64,000 nucleotides of DNA from Hyphomicrobiales bacterium (GTDB lineage Bacteria > Pseudomonadota > Alphaproteobacteria > Rhizobiales > Rhizobiaceae). A model generated the notes under the pieces. It searched no databases. It had not been told where the DNA came from and saw only the letters and a program-made list of their open reading frames with translations. The position numbers and the translations under genes are program-made. Below, one piece after another: positions 25,121 through 33,584 of this stretch (position 1 is the stretch's first letter; every line of letters begins with the position of its first letter). The stretch spans positions 241,408 to 305,407 of the forward strand of contig UCAG01000014.1 in NCBI GenBank assembly GCA_900470285.1, read 5' to 3'.

Positions 25121-26020
25121 TTAGCCTTTACCTCCGCTGGTCGCGCCGCGATAAAACAGACTGCGTATGCCAAGGACTGCCGCGACAATAGCGAGCTGTA
25201 CAGTGGCCATAATCATGGCAACGGCGGATGCCATTGAATAATCATATTGCTCAAAGGCTGCCTGATAGGCGGCAATGGAAATTACGCGTGTCGGCCCTGC
25301 CGGAGCGCCAAGCAACACGGCGGACGGGAAGACTGCGAAAGCCAGCACAAAGGACAGGCAGAAAGTAATTGCCAGTCCCGGCATCAATAGCGGCAGAAGG
25401 ACGTGCCGGAAACGCTGCCAGCTTTTGGCGCCGTGGGTTGCTGCCGCCTGTTCCAGCGCCGGATCAATACCGGTGACATAGGATAGAGTAAGCAAAAAGG
25501 TGAATGGAAAGCCGGTAATAATCAGCGATGCGAAGACGCCCCAGTAATTATTGGTCAGCTTTAAAGGGCTGTCGACAAGGCCGATAAACATCAGCGTGCG
25601 GCTAAACCAGCCCTGAGGCCCAAGGTAATTGAGCAAGCCTTCGGCCACCAATACTGTACCCAGTGTGACTGGCAGAACAAGAATGGTGGTGAGCAGGCGC
25701 TGACGGCGCATCAGCCGGACACGGAATGCCACCGGTACAGCAATCAGCAGGCTGATCAGCGTGACAGGGATGGCCAGCCACAATGTCGTTCCGATGGTTT
25801 TATACAAAAACGGATCGGAGAAGAATTTGATATAATTGGCAAACATACCTTCGCCCTCTTGCGGGGTGAAGGAGAGCAGCAAGCCATAGATGAACGGATA
25901 GATAAAAACCCCCAGCAGGAAGATAACCGCAGGCAGAACCAGCATGGTTGTGCCGTCGATCCCTTTGACAGCGAGTCTTTGTCGTAGTGACAGTTTTTCA
26001 AGATCGGAAGAGGTGTTCAT
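25121..26020 (-). CDS. ABC transporter permease (PotB-like), first subunit
   Basis: 299 residues with a cytosolic N-terminal segment of about 25 residues and six or so transmembrane helices. The EAA-type loop reads ALEQAAATHGAKSWQRFRHV. GAGG lies 7-8 bases before ATG 26020, and the gene is 8 bases after the ATPase stop. The partner permease starts next to its stop. The pair belongs to the spermidine/putrescine, thiamine and iron group of importers. Confidence 0.88.
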   Translation of the reverse strand: MNTSSDLEKLSLRQRLAVKGIDGTTMLVLPAVIFLLGVFIYPFIYGLLLSFTPQEGEGMFANYIKFFSDPFLYKTIGTTLWLAIPVTLISLLIAVPVAFRVRLMRRQRLLTTILVLPVTLGTVLVAEGLLNYLGPQGWFSRTLMFIGLVDSPLKLTNNYWGVFASLIITGFPFTFLLTLSYVTGIDPALEQAAATHGAKSWQRFRHVLLPLLMPGLAITFCLSFVLAFAVFPSAVLLGAPAGPTRVISIAAYQAAFEQYDYSMASAVAMIMATVQLAIVAAVLGIRSLFYRGATSGGKG

Positions 26021-26028
26021 GTGTCACC

Positions 26029-27108
26029 TCACGCCGGAAACACAAGAGCACGGGCAGGGTCGATAGCCAGCGCGATAGCGCTGCCCGGTGCTGCATTTGC
26101 TGAAGCGTGAAACACCAGCTCATGTGCATTATCGGTACTGGCAGTACCGACAAAATCACGGCCGCGATATTCAATAGTCTCAACTTTAGCCAGAATATTT
26201 GATTGGATGGTTGATGCGCTTGCGGCTGTCGTGCTCACATCATCCGGTCGCACTGCAAGAACAGCATTTTGCCCGACGGACAGCGGCACCCGTGCGGTAC
26301 CGGAAATATGGGCATTGCCGATATCAAGTGTCACTTTGCCGTTTTGTTCGGCGATAACTTTACCGGAGAGGCGGTTGCGGTAGCCCATGAACTCAGCCAC
26401 ATCCAGATGATCTGGATGTTCATAAAGTTCGACCGGTGAACCGACCTGCCGGATCTCACCATCGCGAAGCACCACAATCCTGTCGGCCAGTGACAGGGCT
26501 TCATCCTGATCGTGGGTCACATAAATTGTTGTGGCACCAAGCTGATTATGAATGCGGCGGATTTCAGCACGCATTTCCAGACGCAGCTTGGCATCAAGAT
26601 TGGACAATGGCTCGTCCATCAGAACCAGAGGCGGTTCAATCACGATGGCGCGGGCAATGGCAACACGCTGCTGCTGGCCGCCTGATAGCTGCCCCGGCAA
26701 TTTGTCTTCCTGACCATGCAAACGTACCATGGCAATGGCGGCTTCCACGCGGCTGTTCATTTCCGCTTTGGGTGTGCCGCGCATTTTCAGGCCGAAGCCG
26801 ACATTCTGGCGTACAGTCATATGCGGAAACAGCGCATAATTCTGAAACACCATGCCAAAACCGCGATCTTCCGGCTTCAGGGTGTCGATACGGGTTTTAT
26901 CGATATAAATACCACCACCCGTTGTTGCGAGCAGTCCGGCGATACAGTTCAATGCTGTGGATTTTCCGCAGCCGGACGGGCCGAGCAGGGCAATAAATTC
27001 GCCTTTCCTGATCGAAAGGGAGATGCCTTTTAATGCCTGATGAGCTCCGAAAGACCGGCTGAGCTTTTCAAGCCGGATTTCCTCAAAGGGTAGTGACGCA
27101 AGTTGCAT
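26029..27108 (-). CDS. ABC transporter ATP-binding protein (PotA/UgpC-like with TOBE domain)
   Basis: 359 residues from ATG 27108, which has GAGG 6 bases upstream, so the ATG at 27120 is probably not used. Walker [10 protein letters not shown], signature LSGGQQQR, Walker [16 protein letters not shown] and switch VTHDQDEA are all present in the first 240 residues. A C-terminal TOBE-type beta domain follows from about 280. It energises the two permeases next to it and may serve both paralogous binding proteins of this region. Confidence 0.92.
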   Translation of the reverse strand: MQLASLPFEEIRLEKLSRSFGAHQALKGISLSIRKGEFIALLGPSGCGKSTALNCIAGLLATTGGGIYIDKTRIDTLKPEDRGFGMVFQNYALFPHMTVRQNVGFGLKMRGTPKAEMNSRVEAAIAMVRLHGQEDKLPGQLSGGQQQRVAIARAIVIEPPLVLMDEPLSNLDAKLRLEMRAEIRRIHNQLGATTIYVTHDQDEALSLADRIVVLRDGEIRQVGSPVELYEHPDHLDVAEFMGYRNRLSGKVIAEQNGKVTLDIGNAHISGTARVPLSVGQNAVLAVRPDDVSTTAASASTIQSNILAKVETIEYRGRDFVGTASTDNAHELVFHASANAAPGSAIALAIDPARALVFPA

Positions 27109-27167
27109 GAAATACCTCATTGCCGGATGTCACCTGAAAGGCAGATGACATCCGTCGTTTACCGGTT

Positions 27168-28346
27168 TTATTTTGGCTGGCTGGCGACTTCTTCGTCCCA
27201 GCGGCGGAACGCGACGACCATGGCATCCGGATCAAGCGGCAGCTCCACCGGATTATTGGCGATCCAGTCGGCATATTCTGCGCGGCCATATTCCGCGATG
27301 GCATCCTGACTGGATTGCGGTGCCATGGAGAGCGGCACATCTTTGACCGCAGGACCCGGATAGAAATAGCCTTCATCATAGGTATAAGCCTGCTGCTCAG
27401 GGGTGAGCAGGAAGCTCATCAGATCAAGCAGAACAGCGAGTTTTTCATTGCTGACACCCTTTGGCACGCTCATGAACTGCGCATCGGCAACCCAGTGGAA
27501 GCCATCCAGTTTGGCAACAGCTGCTTCTTTCGGCACCACGCCAAGCACGCGCGGATTGATGTCCCAGCCGGTTGTGGTCACCGTCATATGACGGGTGCCT
27601 TCGCCGAGCTCTTTCATCAGAGCGCCGGTGCCGGTCGGGTAATATTCAACATATTTATGCAGCTCTTTCAGATAAGCCCATGTCTTATCCCAGCCTTTGA
27701 CCGGATCACGCGGATCTGTATCGCCGAGCAGATATGGCAGCCCCATCAGGAATGTGCGACCGGGGCCGGAATTGGCTGGACGGGCATAGGCAAATTTATT
27801 CGGATTTTCTTTTGCCCATGCGAGCAGTTCTTCCGCATTGCTTGGTACTTTTTTCACATGCTCAGGCATATATTCGAGTAGCGGGCCCGACGGATAATAG
27901 ACGACTGCAACGCCGTGATCTTTGGCAAATGCCTGCATACGCCATGCCGGTTCCAGATAAATAGATTGCAGGTCGGGCAGCGCACTGGCGTGATCCGGAA
28001 ACAGCTTGACCCACAGGTCCATTTCCAGTCCGGCAGCCAGCGCATCTGCGCCGGTCAGCACCAGATCAATATCAAGACGTTTGGCGGCCTGCTGCGCTTT
28101 CAGCTTGCCCGGGAGTTCCGGTGCCGGTGCTTTGGTGAAAGTGATTTTTGAAACCAGTTCCGGCTTAGCCGCAGCATAATTTTCAATTGCTTTCTGGGTT
28201 AGCGCCAGATTACCGGCGACATCAACAATGTTGATTGCGACCGGCGATGTCGGCAGTGCCAGTTTGCTCTGCGCCCAGAGTTTTGTTGCCGGAAGTGTAG
28301 CAAGAGCTGCCAGACCACCCAATGTCTGTCTGCGTGTGAAGTGCAT
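27168..28346 (-). CDS. ABC transporter solute-binding protein with Tat signal (hexuronate-linked)
   Basis: 392 residues. MHFTRRQTLGGLAALATLPA has the twin-arginine motif TRRQTL, a hydrophobic core and an AQS end, so Tat export is likely. The mature region is a family 1 solute-binding protein and a paralogue of the protein at 19710-20906. GGAGG lies 7 bases before the ATG. First gene of the leftward operon with ATPase and two permeases. Its promoter holds the same motif as the uxaC/gntR spacer, so its substrate is probably a hexuronate or an oligomer or conjugate of one. Confidence 0.87.
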   Translation of the reverse strand: MHFTRRQTLGGLAALATLPATKLWAQSKLALPTSPVAINIVDVAGNLALTQKAIENYAAAKPELVSKITFTKAPAPELPGKLKAQQAAKRLDIDLVLTGADALAAGLEMDLWVKLFPDHASALPDLQSIYLEPAWRMQAFAKDHGVAVVYYPSGPLLEYMPEHVKKVPSNAEELLAWAKENPNKFAYARPANSGPGRTFLMGLPYLLGDTDPRDPVKGWDKTWAYLKELHKYVEYYPTGTGALMKELGEGTRHMTVTTTGWDINPRVLGVVPKEAAVAKLDGFHWVADAQFMSVPKGVSNEKLAVLLDLMSFLLTPEQQAYTYDEGYFYPGPAVKDVPLSMAPQSSQDAIAEYGRAEYADWIANNPVELPLDPDAMVVAFRRWDEEVASQPK

Positions 28347-28414
28347 GACTGTTCCTCCCCGTTGATTTTTATTGGTCGTACGGCCTGCCTCCTCAGAAAG
28401 ACCGTCTTTTATTT

Positions 28415-28434
28415 TAATATATTAGTCTATCAAT
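28415..28434. promoter_or_regulatory. Candidate GntR operator upstream of the ABC operon
   Basis: TAATATATTAGTCTATCAAT. The first 12 bases equal those at 31488, and the TCAA is shared as well. Read leftward, the motif includes a -35-like TTGATA followed by GACTAATATATTA. It lies about 70 bases upstream of the binding-protein start. Confidence 0.6.
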
Positions 28435-28464
28435 TTTGCAGGGCAAGCAAAAAATATCCCGTTT

Positions 28465-29961
28465 TTACGGCTTGGTGCTTACGGACCTGAAATTCTGAAC
28501 TGTTTTAGCCGCGCCGCTTGTCAGTAATGTTTCAAGCTGCTGTAAAATGACGGATTTGAAACGTGCATTTTGAGCGAGTTCAGGTGCGAAAATGCTATCA
28601 AAAGCCAGCAATGCATTCAGTATATCCTGCGCAGTGGTGAGCCCCGCCGTTGCTTGCAAGAGTTGATCACGCAGCGGATCGCGAATGTCGATAGCCTGTC
28701 CGTTTTCATCTTTACCGGTTACAAAGCGCATCCATCCGGCAACGCCCAATGCCAGACGGTCAAAAGACTGACCGGCCAGAAGACGGTTCTGGATTGTATT
28801 GAGCAGGCGTTGCGGCAGTTTCTGCGAGCCGTCCATAGCAATCTGCGCAGTTCGGTGATGCAGAGCCGGATTACAGAACCGTTCAATCAGCTGGTCTTTA
28901 TAGGTTGAAAGATCAAAATCCGGCAGAGCGGGCAGTGTCGGCGTTATTTCCTCATCCATCATGGCGCGGATGAATGTTTTGAAACCGGCAGCGGCCATGG
29001 TCGCGGATACGGTTCCATGACCGGCGAGAAAGCCGAGATAGGCAAGTGTGGAGTGACTGCCGTTGAGCAGACGCAGCTTCATCAGCTCAAAAGCGGCGAC
29101 ATCGCGGACAAAACTTGCGCCGGATTTTTCCCATGAAGGGCGACCGGAAGGGAAATGATCTTCAATCACCCATTGGCTGAACGGTTCTGTGCAGACCGGC
29201 CATTGATCTTTCACGTTCAAAGCACGGCTGACACTTGCGCGATCCTGATCGGTGGTTGCCGGTACAATGCGGTCAATCATACTGGACGGGAATGCAACAT
29301 GTTCCGTGATAAAACGGCCAAGTTCCGGATTTGTCAGCTCGGCAAGCCGGACAGTCACACGCTTCAGTGTTTCTCCGTTGGCAGGCAGATTATCACAGGA
29401 GAGAACTGTGAAAGGCTGTAGTCCTGATGCGTGTCTTCTCCTGATAGCCTCGACCAGAAAGCCAGGTGCAGAGCGCGGCGCATGCGGGTGTTTCAGGTCA
29501 TGGATAATATCGCTGTTGCTCTCATCCAGCGTACGGCTGGCGGGGGCGTAGCAATAGCCTTTTTCGGTCACAGTGAGCGTGACAATGCGGATATCCGGCT
29601 GGCACATGGCTTGCAGCACGGCTTCCGGATTTTCCGGTGCGACCAGAATATCGGTGAGACAGCCGATAACATGCAGTTTTTCACCGGCACCATCACGGAC
29701 AGCAACGCTATAGAGATAATCCTGCGGGGCGAGCGCATCTCTGGTGTCGGGACTACGCAGAGAAACACCGGTAATGCCCCAGCTCGGGTCATCCTGCAGA
29801 ATATTTTCTGTATACACTGCCTGATGCGCACGGTGAAATGCACCGATGCCTAAATGGATAATCCCTGTTTTCAGATCAAAACGGTCATAGGCAGGCTTGC
29901 CCACAGTTGCAGGCAGATCGGCTAAGGTTCTGTCAGATAGAGAATTGAGTGTTTCGGTCAT
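28465..29961 (-). CDS. uxuB: D-mannonate oxidoreductase (fructuronate reductase)
   Basis: 498 residues of the polyol-specific long-chain dehydrogenase family. GIIHLGIGAFHRAHQAVYTE is the N-terminal nucleotide-binding region, FPSSMIDRIVPATT is a family block, and KLRLLNGSHSTLAYLGFLAG carries the catalytic Lys and the N-x-x-H. It reduces D-fructuronate to D-mannonate with NADH. Mannitol dehydrogenases look alike, but the overlap with uxaC (ATGA) and the nearby uxuA settle the role. No tagaturonate reductase gene is present although uxaA is, so this enzyme may also serve the galacturonate branch. Confidence 0.88.
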   Translation of the reverse strand: MTETLNSLSDRTLADLPATVGKPAYDRFDLKTGIIHLGIGAFHRAHQAVYTENILQDDPSWGITGVSLRSPDTRDALAPQDYLYSVAVRDGAGEKLHVIGCLTDILVAPENPEAVLQAMCQPDIRIVTLTVTEKGYCYAPASRTLDESNSDIIHDLKHPHAPRSAPGFLVEAIRRRHASGLQPFTVLSCDNLPANGETLKRVTVRLAELTNPELGRFITEHVAFPSSMIDRIVPATTDQDRASVSRALNVKDQWPVCTEPFSQWVIEDHFPSGRPSWEKSGASFVRDVAAFELMKLRLLNGSHSTLAYLGFLAGHGTVSATMAAAGFKTFIRAMMDEEITPTLPALPDFDLSTYKDQLIERFCNPALHHRTAQIAMDGSQKLPQRLLNTIQNRLLAGQSFDRLALGVAGWMRFVTGKDENGQAIDIRDPLRDQLLQATAGLTTAQDILNALLAFDSIFAPELAQNARFKSVILQQLETLLTSGAAKTVQNFRSVSTKP

Positions 29962-31358
29962 AATTTATAAGCCTGTTTGGCCAGCCGGTAGCTGAGGTCA
30001 TGAGCGACTTCATAGGCTTCTTCCTCATCAAGGCGGTGCTCAGCAACAAGGCGGGCAAGGAAAGCGCAATCCACACGCCGTGCCATATCATGGCGGGCGG
30101 GAATGGAAAGATAAGCGCGGGTGTCGTCATTGAAGCCGACAGTATTGTAGAAACCGGCGCTTTCCGTCGTCAGTTCACGATAGCGTCTGATCCCCTCCGG
30201 ACTGTCATGGAACCACCATGCGGGGCCGAGCTTGAGGGCAGGGTAATGCCCTGCCAGCGGTGCGAGTTCGCGGCTGTAAGCCGTCTCATCCAGCGTGAAC
30301 AGAATAAGCGTCAGGCGCGGATCATTGCCATGCGCATCCAGCAATGGTTTGAGTTCTTTCACATAGCCGGTCTGGTTCGGAATATCCGCACCTTTGTCAA
30401 ATCCGAAAGCGGAGAAAACTTGCGGATTGTGATTGCGGTATGAGCCCGGATGGATCTGCATCACCAACCCGTCATCAATACTCATGCGAGCCATTTCGGT
30501 CAGCATCTGTGCGCGGAACAATTCCGCATCTTCCGGTTTAACCGGTTGTTTGATGATGCGTTCAAACAGCGCTTCCGCTTCCCCTGCCGAGAGATTGGCT
30601 GTCTGTGCAGTCGGGTGACCGTGATCGGTGGATGTTGCGCCGCGTGCCTTGAAATAGGCGCGGCGGTTGCGGTGCGCCTGCAAATAACCCTGATAAGTCA
30701 TCGGATTATTTGTCAGTGCGATAAATTTTTCCAGTTCACTATGAAAGTCCGGTCGGGATGCATCAACCACTGCATCCGGCCGGTAGGCGGGCACAACGCG
30801 GCCATGCCAGTTTGAGCTAAGGATCGCATCATGATGTGTCAGCGGATCATTGGCGGAATCCGTAGTGGAGATTACTTCAATATTGAAGCGGTCATATAGC
30901 GCGCGCGGACGCATTTCCGGCATCGCCAGCCTCTCGGAAATCAGGTCATACAGCCGGTCGGCATTGTTCTCGCTGAGACGTTCTGTAATGCTGAAAACGC
31001 TCTCCAGAGAATGTTCAAACCAGAGGCGGGACGGTGTGCCGCGAAACAGAGGCCAGTGTTTTGCAAATAATCGCCAGATGGTGCGGCTGTCGGTTTCCAC
31101 CGCTGCACCATCCAGACGGGCAATGCCTAATTGCTCCAGCGGAATACCCTGCGAGTAGAGCATACGGCAGATATAATGATCGGGTTTGACAAACAGGGTT
31201 GCCGGATCGGGAAAAGCGGCATCTGTTGCATACCATGACGGTTCGGTATGCCCGTGCGGAGAGATGATCGGCAGTTTTTCGACCGATGCGAACAAGCGGC
31301 GCGCTATGGCGCGGCTGTCTGCCTCCGCAGGCAGAAGGCGATCCGGATTGAGTGCCAT
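29958..31358 (-). CDS. uxaC: Glucuronate isomerase
   Basis: 466 residues from ATG 31358 (MALNPDRLLPAEADSRAIAR), close to the usual 470; GGGAGG lies about 13 bases upstream. ISPHGHTEP carries the metal-binding H-x-H of the amidohydrolase-like fold. Other family blocks are FNIEVISTTDSANDPLTHH, QIHPGSYRNHN and GWFxD-like AWWFHDSPEGIRRYREL. It isomerises glucuronate to fructuronate and galacturonate to tagaturonate. Its stop overlaps the uxuB start, and the divergent gntR lies 233 bases away with a shared operator candidate between. Confidence 0.93.
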   Translation of the reverse strand: MALNPDRLLPAEADSRAIARRLFASVEKLPIISPHGHTEPSWYATDAAFPDPATLFVKPDHYICRMLYSQGIPLEQLGIARLDGAAVETDSRTIWRLFAKHWPLFRGTPSRLWFEHSLESVFSITERLSENNADRLYDLISERLAMPEMRPRALYDRFNIEVISTTDSANDPLTHHDAILSSNWHGRVVPAYRPDAVVDASRPDFHSELEKFIALTNNPMTYQGYLQAHRNRRAYFKARGATSTDHGHPTAQTANLSAGEAEALFERIIKQPVKPEDAELFRAQMLTEMARMSIDDGLVMQIHPGSYRNHNPQVFSAFGFDKGADIPNQTGYVKELKPLLDAHGNDPRLTLILFTLDETAYSRELAPLAGHYPALKLGPAWWFHDSPEGIRRYRELTTESAGFYNTVGFNDDTRAYLSIPARHDMARRVDCAFLARLVAEHRLDEEEAYEVAHDLSYRLAKQAYKL

Positions 31359-31487
31359 TGCTGGTCTTTTCCTCCCTGACAGACTTTGAGGTCTGTTTCC
31401 CGTCATTGCTGTCCGGCTTTTTCTGTCTGCGGTTTTTGATCCGTCTTGTACAGAATTTGCATCCGGCGCTTGGCGAACAGTAAATAA

Positions 31488-31507
31488 TAATATATTAGTA
31501 TGTCAAC
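31488..31507. promoter_or_regulatory. Candidate GntR operator between uxaC and gntR
   Basis: TAATATATTAGTATGTCAAC. TAATATATTA is itself a perfect palindrome. Read leftward it gives a consensus -35 TTGACA followed by TACTAATATATTA, so a bound regulator would block the uxaC-uxuB promoter. The match to 28415 is 16 of 20 bases. Confidence 0.65.
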
Positions 31508-31591
31508 AGCGCATGGATTTTTTGTTTCGGATCGCAGTTGCGAGCGGATAAACAAGACCTGAAGACTTGAGATTCAGGCAGGAGAACAAGA

Positions 31592-32302
31592 TTGAACACG
31601 CAGCCGACATTCGGGCAGATATCATCAGGAAGGCGGCCTGCCGCAGGACGTGAAACCGCAGCAAAGCTGATTTACCGCGCATTACAGGCGGATATTGTTG
31701 CAATGAAGCTGCTGCCTGGCACGGCGCTGAACGAGAAAACTTTTATTGAGCAATTCGGTGTGAGTCGCACGCCGGTGCGTGAGGCACTTATTCGTCTGGC
31801 TGAAGAAGGGCTGGTCGATATTTTCCCGCAGTCAGGCACTTTCGTGGCGCGCATTCCGGTTGATCTGATACCGGAATCTGTGGTGATCCGTCAGGCGCTG
31901 GAAGGAGCGACGGCGGAACACGCGGCATTATCATCGACACCGGAAGCAGTCGCTAAGCTGGATGAGCTGATTGATATGCAGCAATTCCATGCCAGCCGTG
32001 AAAAGCTCGGATTGTTTCATGAAGCAGACGATGCTTTCCATGAGACAGTTGCGGAAATCGCCGGTTATCCCGGCATCTGGCAGCACCTGAAACTCGTGAA
32101 AATCCAGATCGACCGTGCACGGCGCATGACCGTTCCGGTGCTGGGGCGTATGGATCAGGTTTTGCGCGAACATAAACTTATCAGGGATGCCATTGCCGCC
32201 AAAGATGCTCCGGAAGCGATAAAGGCGATGAAGCATCATCTCAGCGCGGTTCTGCCGGATATTGACGAGTTGCGGAAAAGCCATCCGGATTTCTTTGTCT
32301 GA
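31592..32302 (+). CDS. GntR-family regulator with FCD domain (UxuR/ExuR-like)
   Basis: 236 residues from TTG 31592 with AGGAG about 8 bases upstream. Residues about 15-80 form the winged helix (FGVSRTPVREALIRLAEEGL, then VDIFPQSGTFVARI). Residues about 90-225 form the all-helical FCD effector domain, with metal-type residues in HEADDAFHETVAE and the C-terminal KAMKHHLSAV. Position among uxu/uxa genes and the two shared motifs make it the likely repressor of the pathway, sensing a hexuronate or KDG. Start codon use (TTG) may keep its level low. Confidence 0.87.
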   Translation: MNTQPTFGQISSGRRPAAGRETAAKLIYRALQADIVAMKLLPGTALNEKTFIEQFGVSRTPVREALIRLAEEGLVDIFPQSGTFVARIPVDLIPESVVIRQALEGATAEHAALSSTPEAVAKLDELIDMQQFHASREKLGLFHEADDAFHETVAEIAGYPGIWQHLKLVKIQIDRARRMTVPVLGRMDQVLREHKLIRDAIAAKDAPEAIKAMKHHLSAVLPDIDELRKSHPDFFV

Positions 32303-32372
32303 TCAGGCGTTCGTCTGCTGCCGCAGATTTTCAAAATCATAAAATATAAAAACTTATTCGGAGGAGGGGTTA

Positions 32373-33581
32373 ATGCGTCAAGCGTGGAGATGGTTCGGGC
32401 CGGATGCCGGTGTGCCTTTGGATGCTGTACGTCAGGCCGGAGCGACAGATATTGTGTCTGCTTTGCATGATGTGCCGATCGGACAGGCATGGACGTCCAG
32501 CCAGATTGCAGAACGCAAGACGCTGATTGAAAATACCCCTTCTGACCGCACGCCGCTTGTCTGGTCTGTGGTGGAAAGCATCCCGATTTCGGATGCGATC
32601 AAGCGTGAAGGCGGTGCTGCAAAACAGGATATCGCTGCATGGATTGCCTCAATGGAGGCTTTGGCGGCACATGATATTAAAGTCATTTGCTATAATTTTA
32701 TGCCGGTTGTGGACTGGTGCCGCACTGATCTGGATTATGTAACGCCCACCGGCGCGACAGCCATGCGTTTTGATCAGGATCGTTTTGCTGCTTTTGATCT
32801 GCATATTTTGCAGCGTAAAAATGCGGAGCAAGATTATTCCGAAGCTGACCGTCTTGCCGCCCGTGCAACCTATGAGGCGATGAGCGAGGCTGAGATTAAT
32901 CAGCTGATTTTCAATATTGCCAGTGCTTTGCCGGGTTCGACAACCGAGCCGCTGACGATACCGGCTTTCCGCGACAAGCTGGAAACCTATGCCCATGTCG
33001 ATGCTAATAAGCTGCGGCAAAATCTGATTGCCTTTCTGGAAGAAGTGACCCCCGTTGCGGACGAGCTGGGTGTACGCCTGACCCTGCATCCGGATGATCC
33101 GCCGCGCTCCCTGTTCGGACTGCCGCGCATTGCTTCAAATGAAGCCGATTATGCTGCGATTTTTGATGCGGTGCCGTCTCCGGCCAATGGCATGTGTTTC
33201 TGTTCCGGCAGTCTTGGCGTGCGGGCGGATAATGATCTGCCTGCAATGGCGCGCCGCTTTGCATCACGTATCTATTTCTCGCATTTACGGGCAACCACGC
33301 GACAGGGTGACGGGCGCAGCTTCTATGAAGCCGCTCATCTTGAAGGTGATGTGGATATGGTTGCATTGCTGCGTGCGCTGGTCGAGGAAGACCGCAAGCG
33401 GGATAGCGGATCAAAGATTATTTTCCGCTCTGATCATGGTCACCGTATGCTGGATGATCTGGCAAAGCAGGTGACACCGGGTTATCCGGTTATCGGCCGG
33501 CTGCGCGGGCTTGCAGAATTGCGTGGTGTGATCACCGCATTGGATGCCGCTGCTTTATGTCCGGCAAAGGCGGGCGGGTGA
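32373..33581 (+). CDS. uxuA: Mannonate dehydratase
   Basis: 402 residues, near the 394 of E. coli, with a very strong ribosome binding site (GGAGGAGGGG). MRQAWRWFGPDAGVPLDAVR is the typical start, followed by VVESIPI, VICYNFMPVVDW, LTLHPDDPP and MCFCSGSLGVRADNDL, and at the end FRSDHGHRMLDD. His and Cys residues in these blocks bind the metal. It dehydrates D-mannonate to 2-keto-3-deoxygluconate. It lies 70 bases after gntR and 3 bases before uxaA, in one rightward operon. Confidence 0.94.
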   Translation: MRQAWRWFGPDAGVPLDAVRQAGATDIVSALHDVPIGQAWTSSQIAERKTLIENTPSDRTPLVWSVVESIPISDAIKREGGAAKQDIAAWIASMEALAAHDIKVICYNFMPVVDWCRTDLDYVTPTGATAMRFDQDRFAAFDLHILQRKNAEQDYSEADRLAARATYEAMSEAEINQLIFNIASALPGSTTEPLTIPAFRDKLETYAHVDANKLRQNLIAFLEEVTPVADELGVRLTLHPDDPPRSLFGLPRIASNEADYAAIFDAVPSPANGMCFCSGSLGVRADNDLPAMARRFASRIYFSHLRATTRQGDGRSFYEAAHLEGDVDMVALLRALVEEDRKRDSGSKIIFRSDHGHRMLDDLAKQVTPGYPVIGRLRGLAELRGVITALDAAALCPAKAGG

Positions 33582-33584
33582 GCG

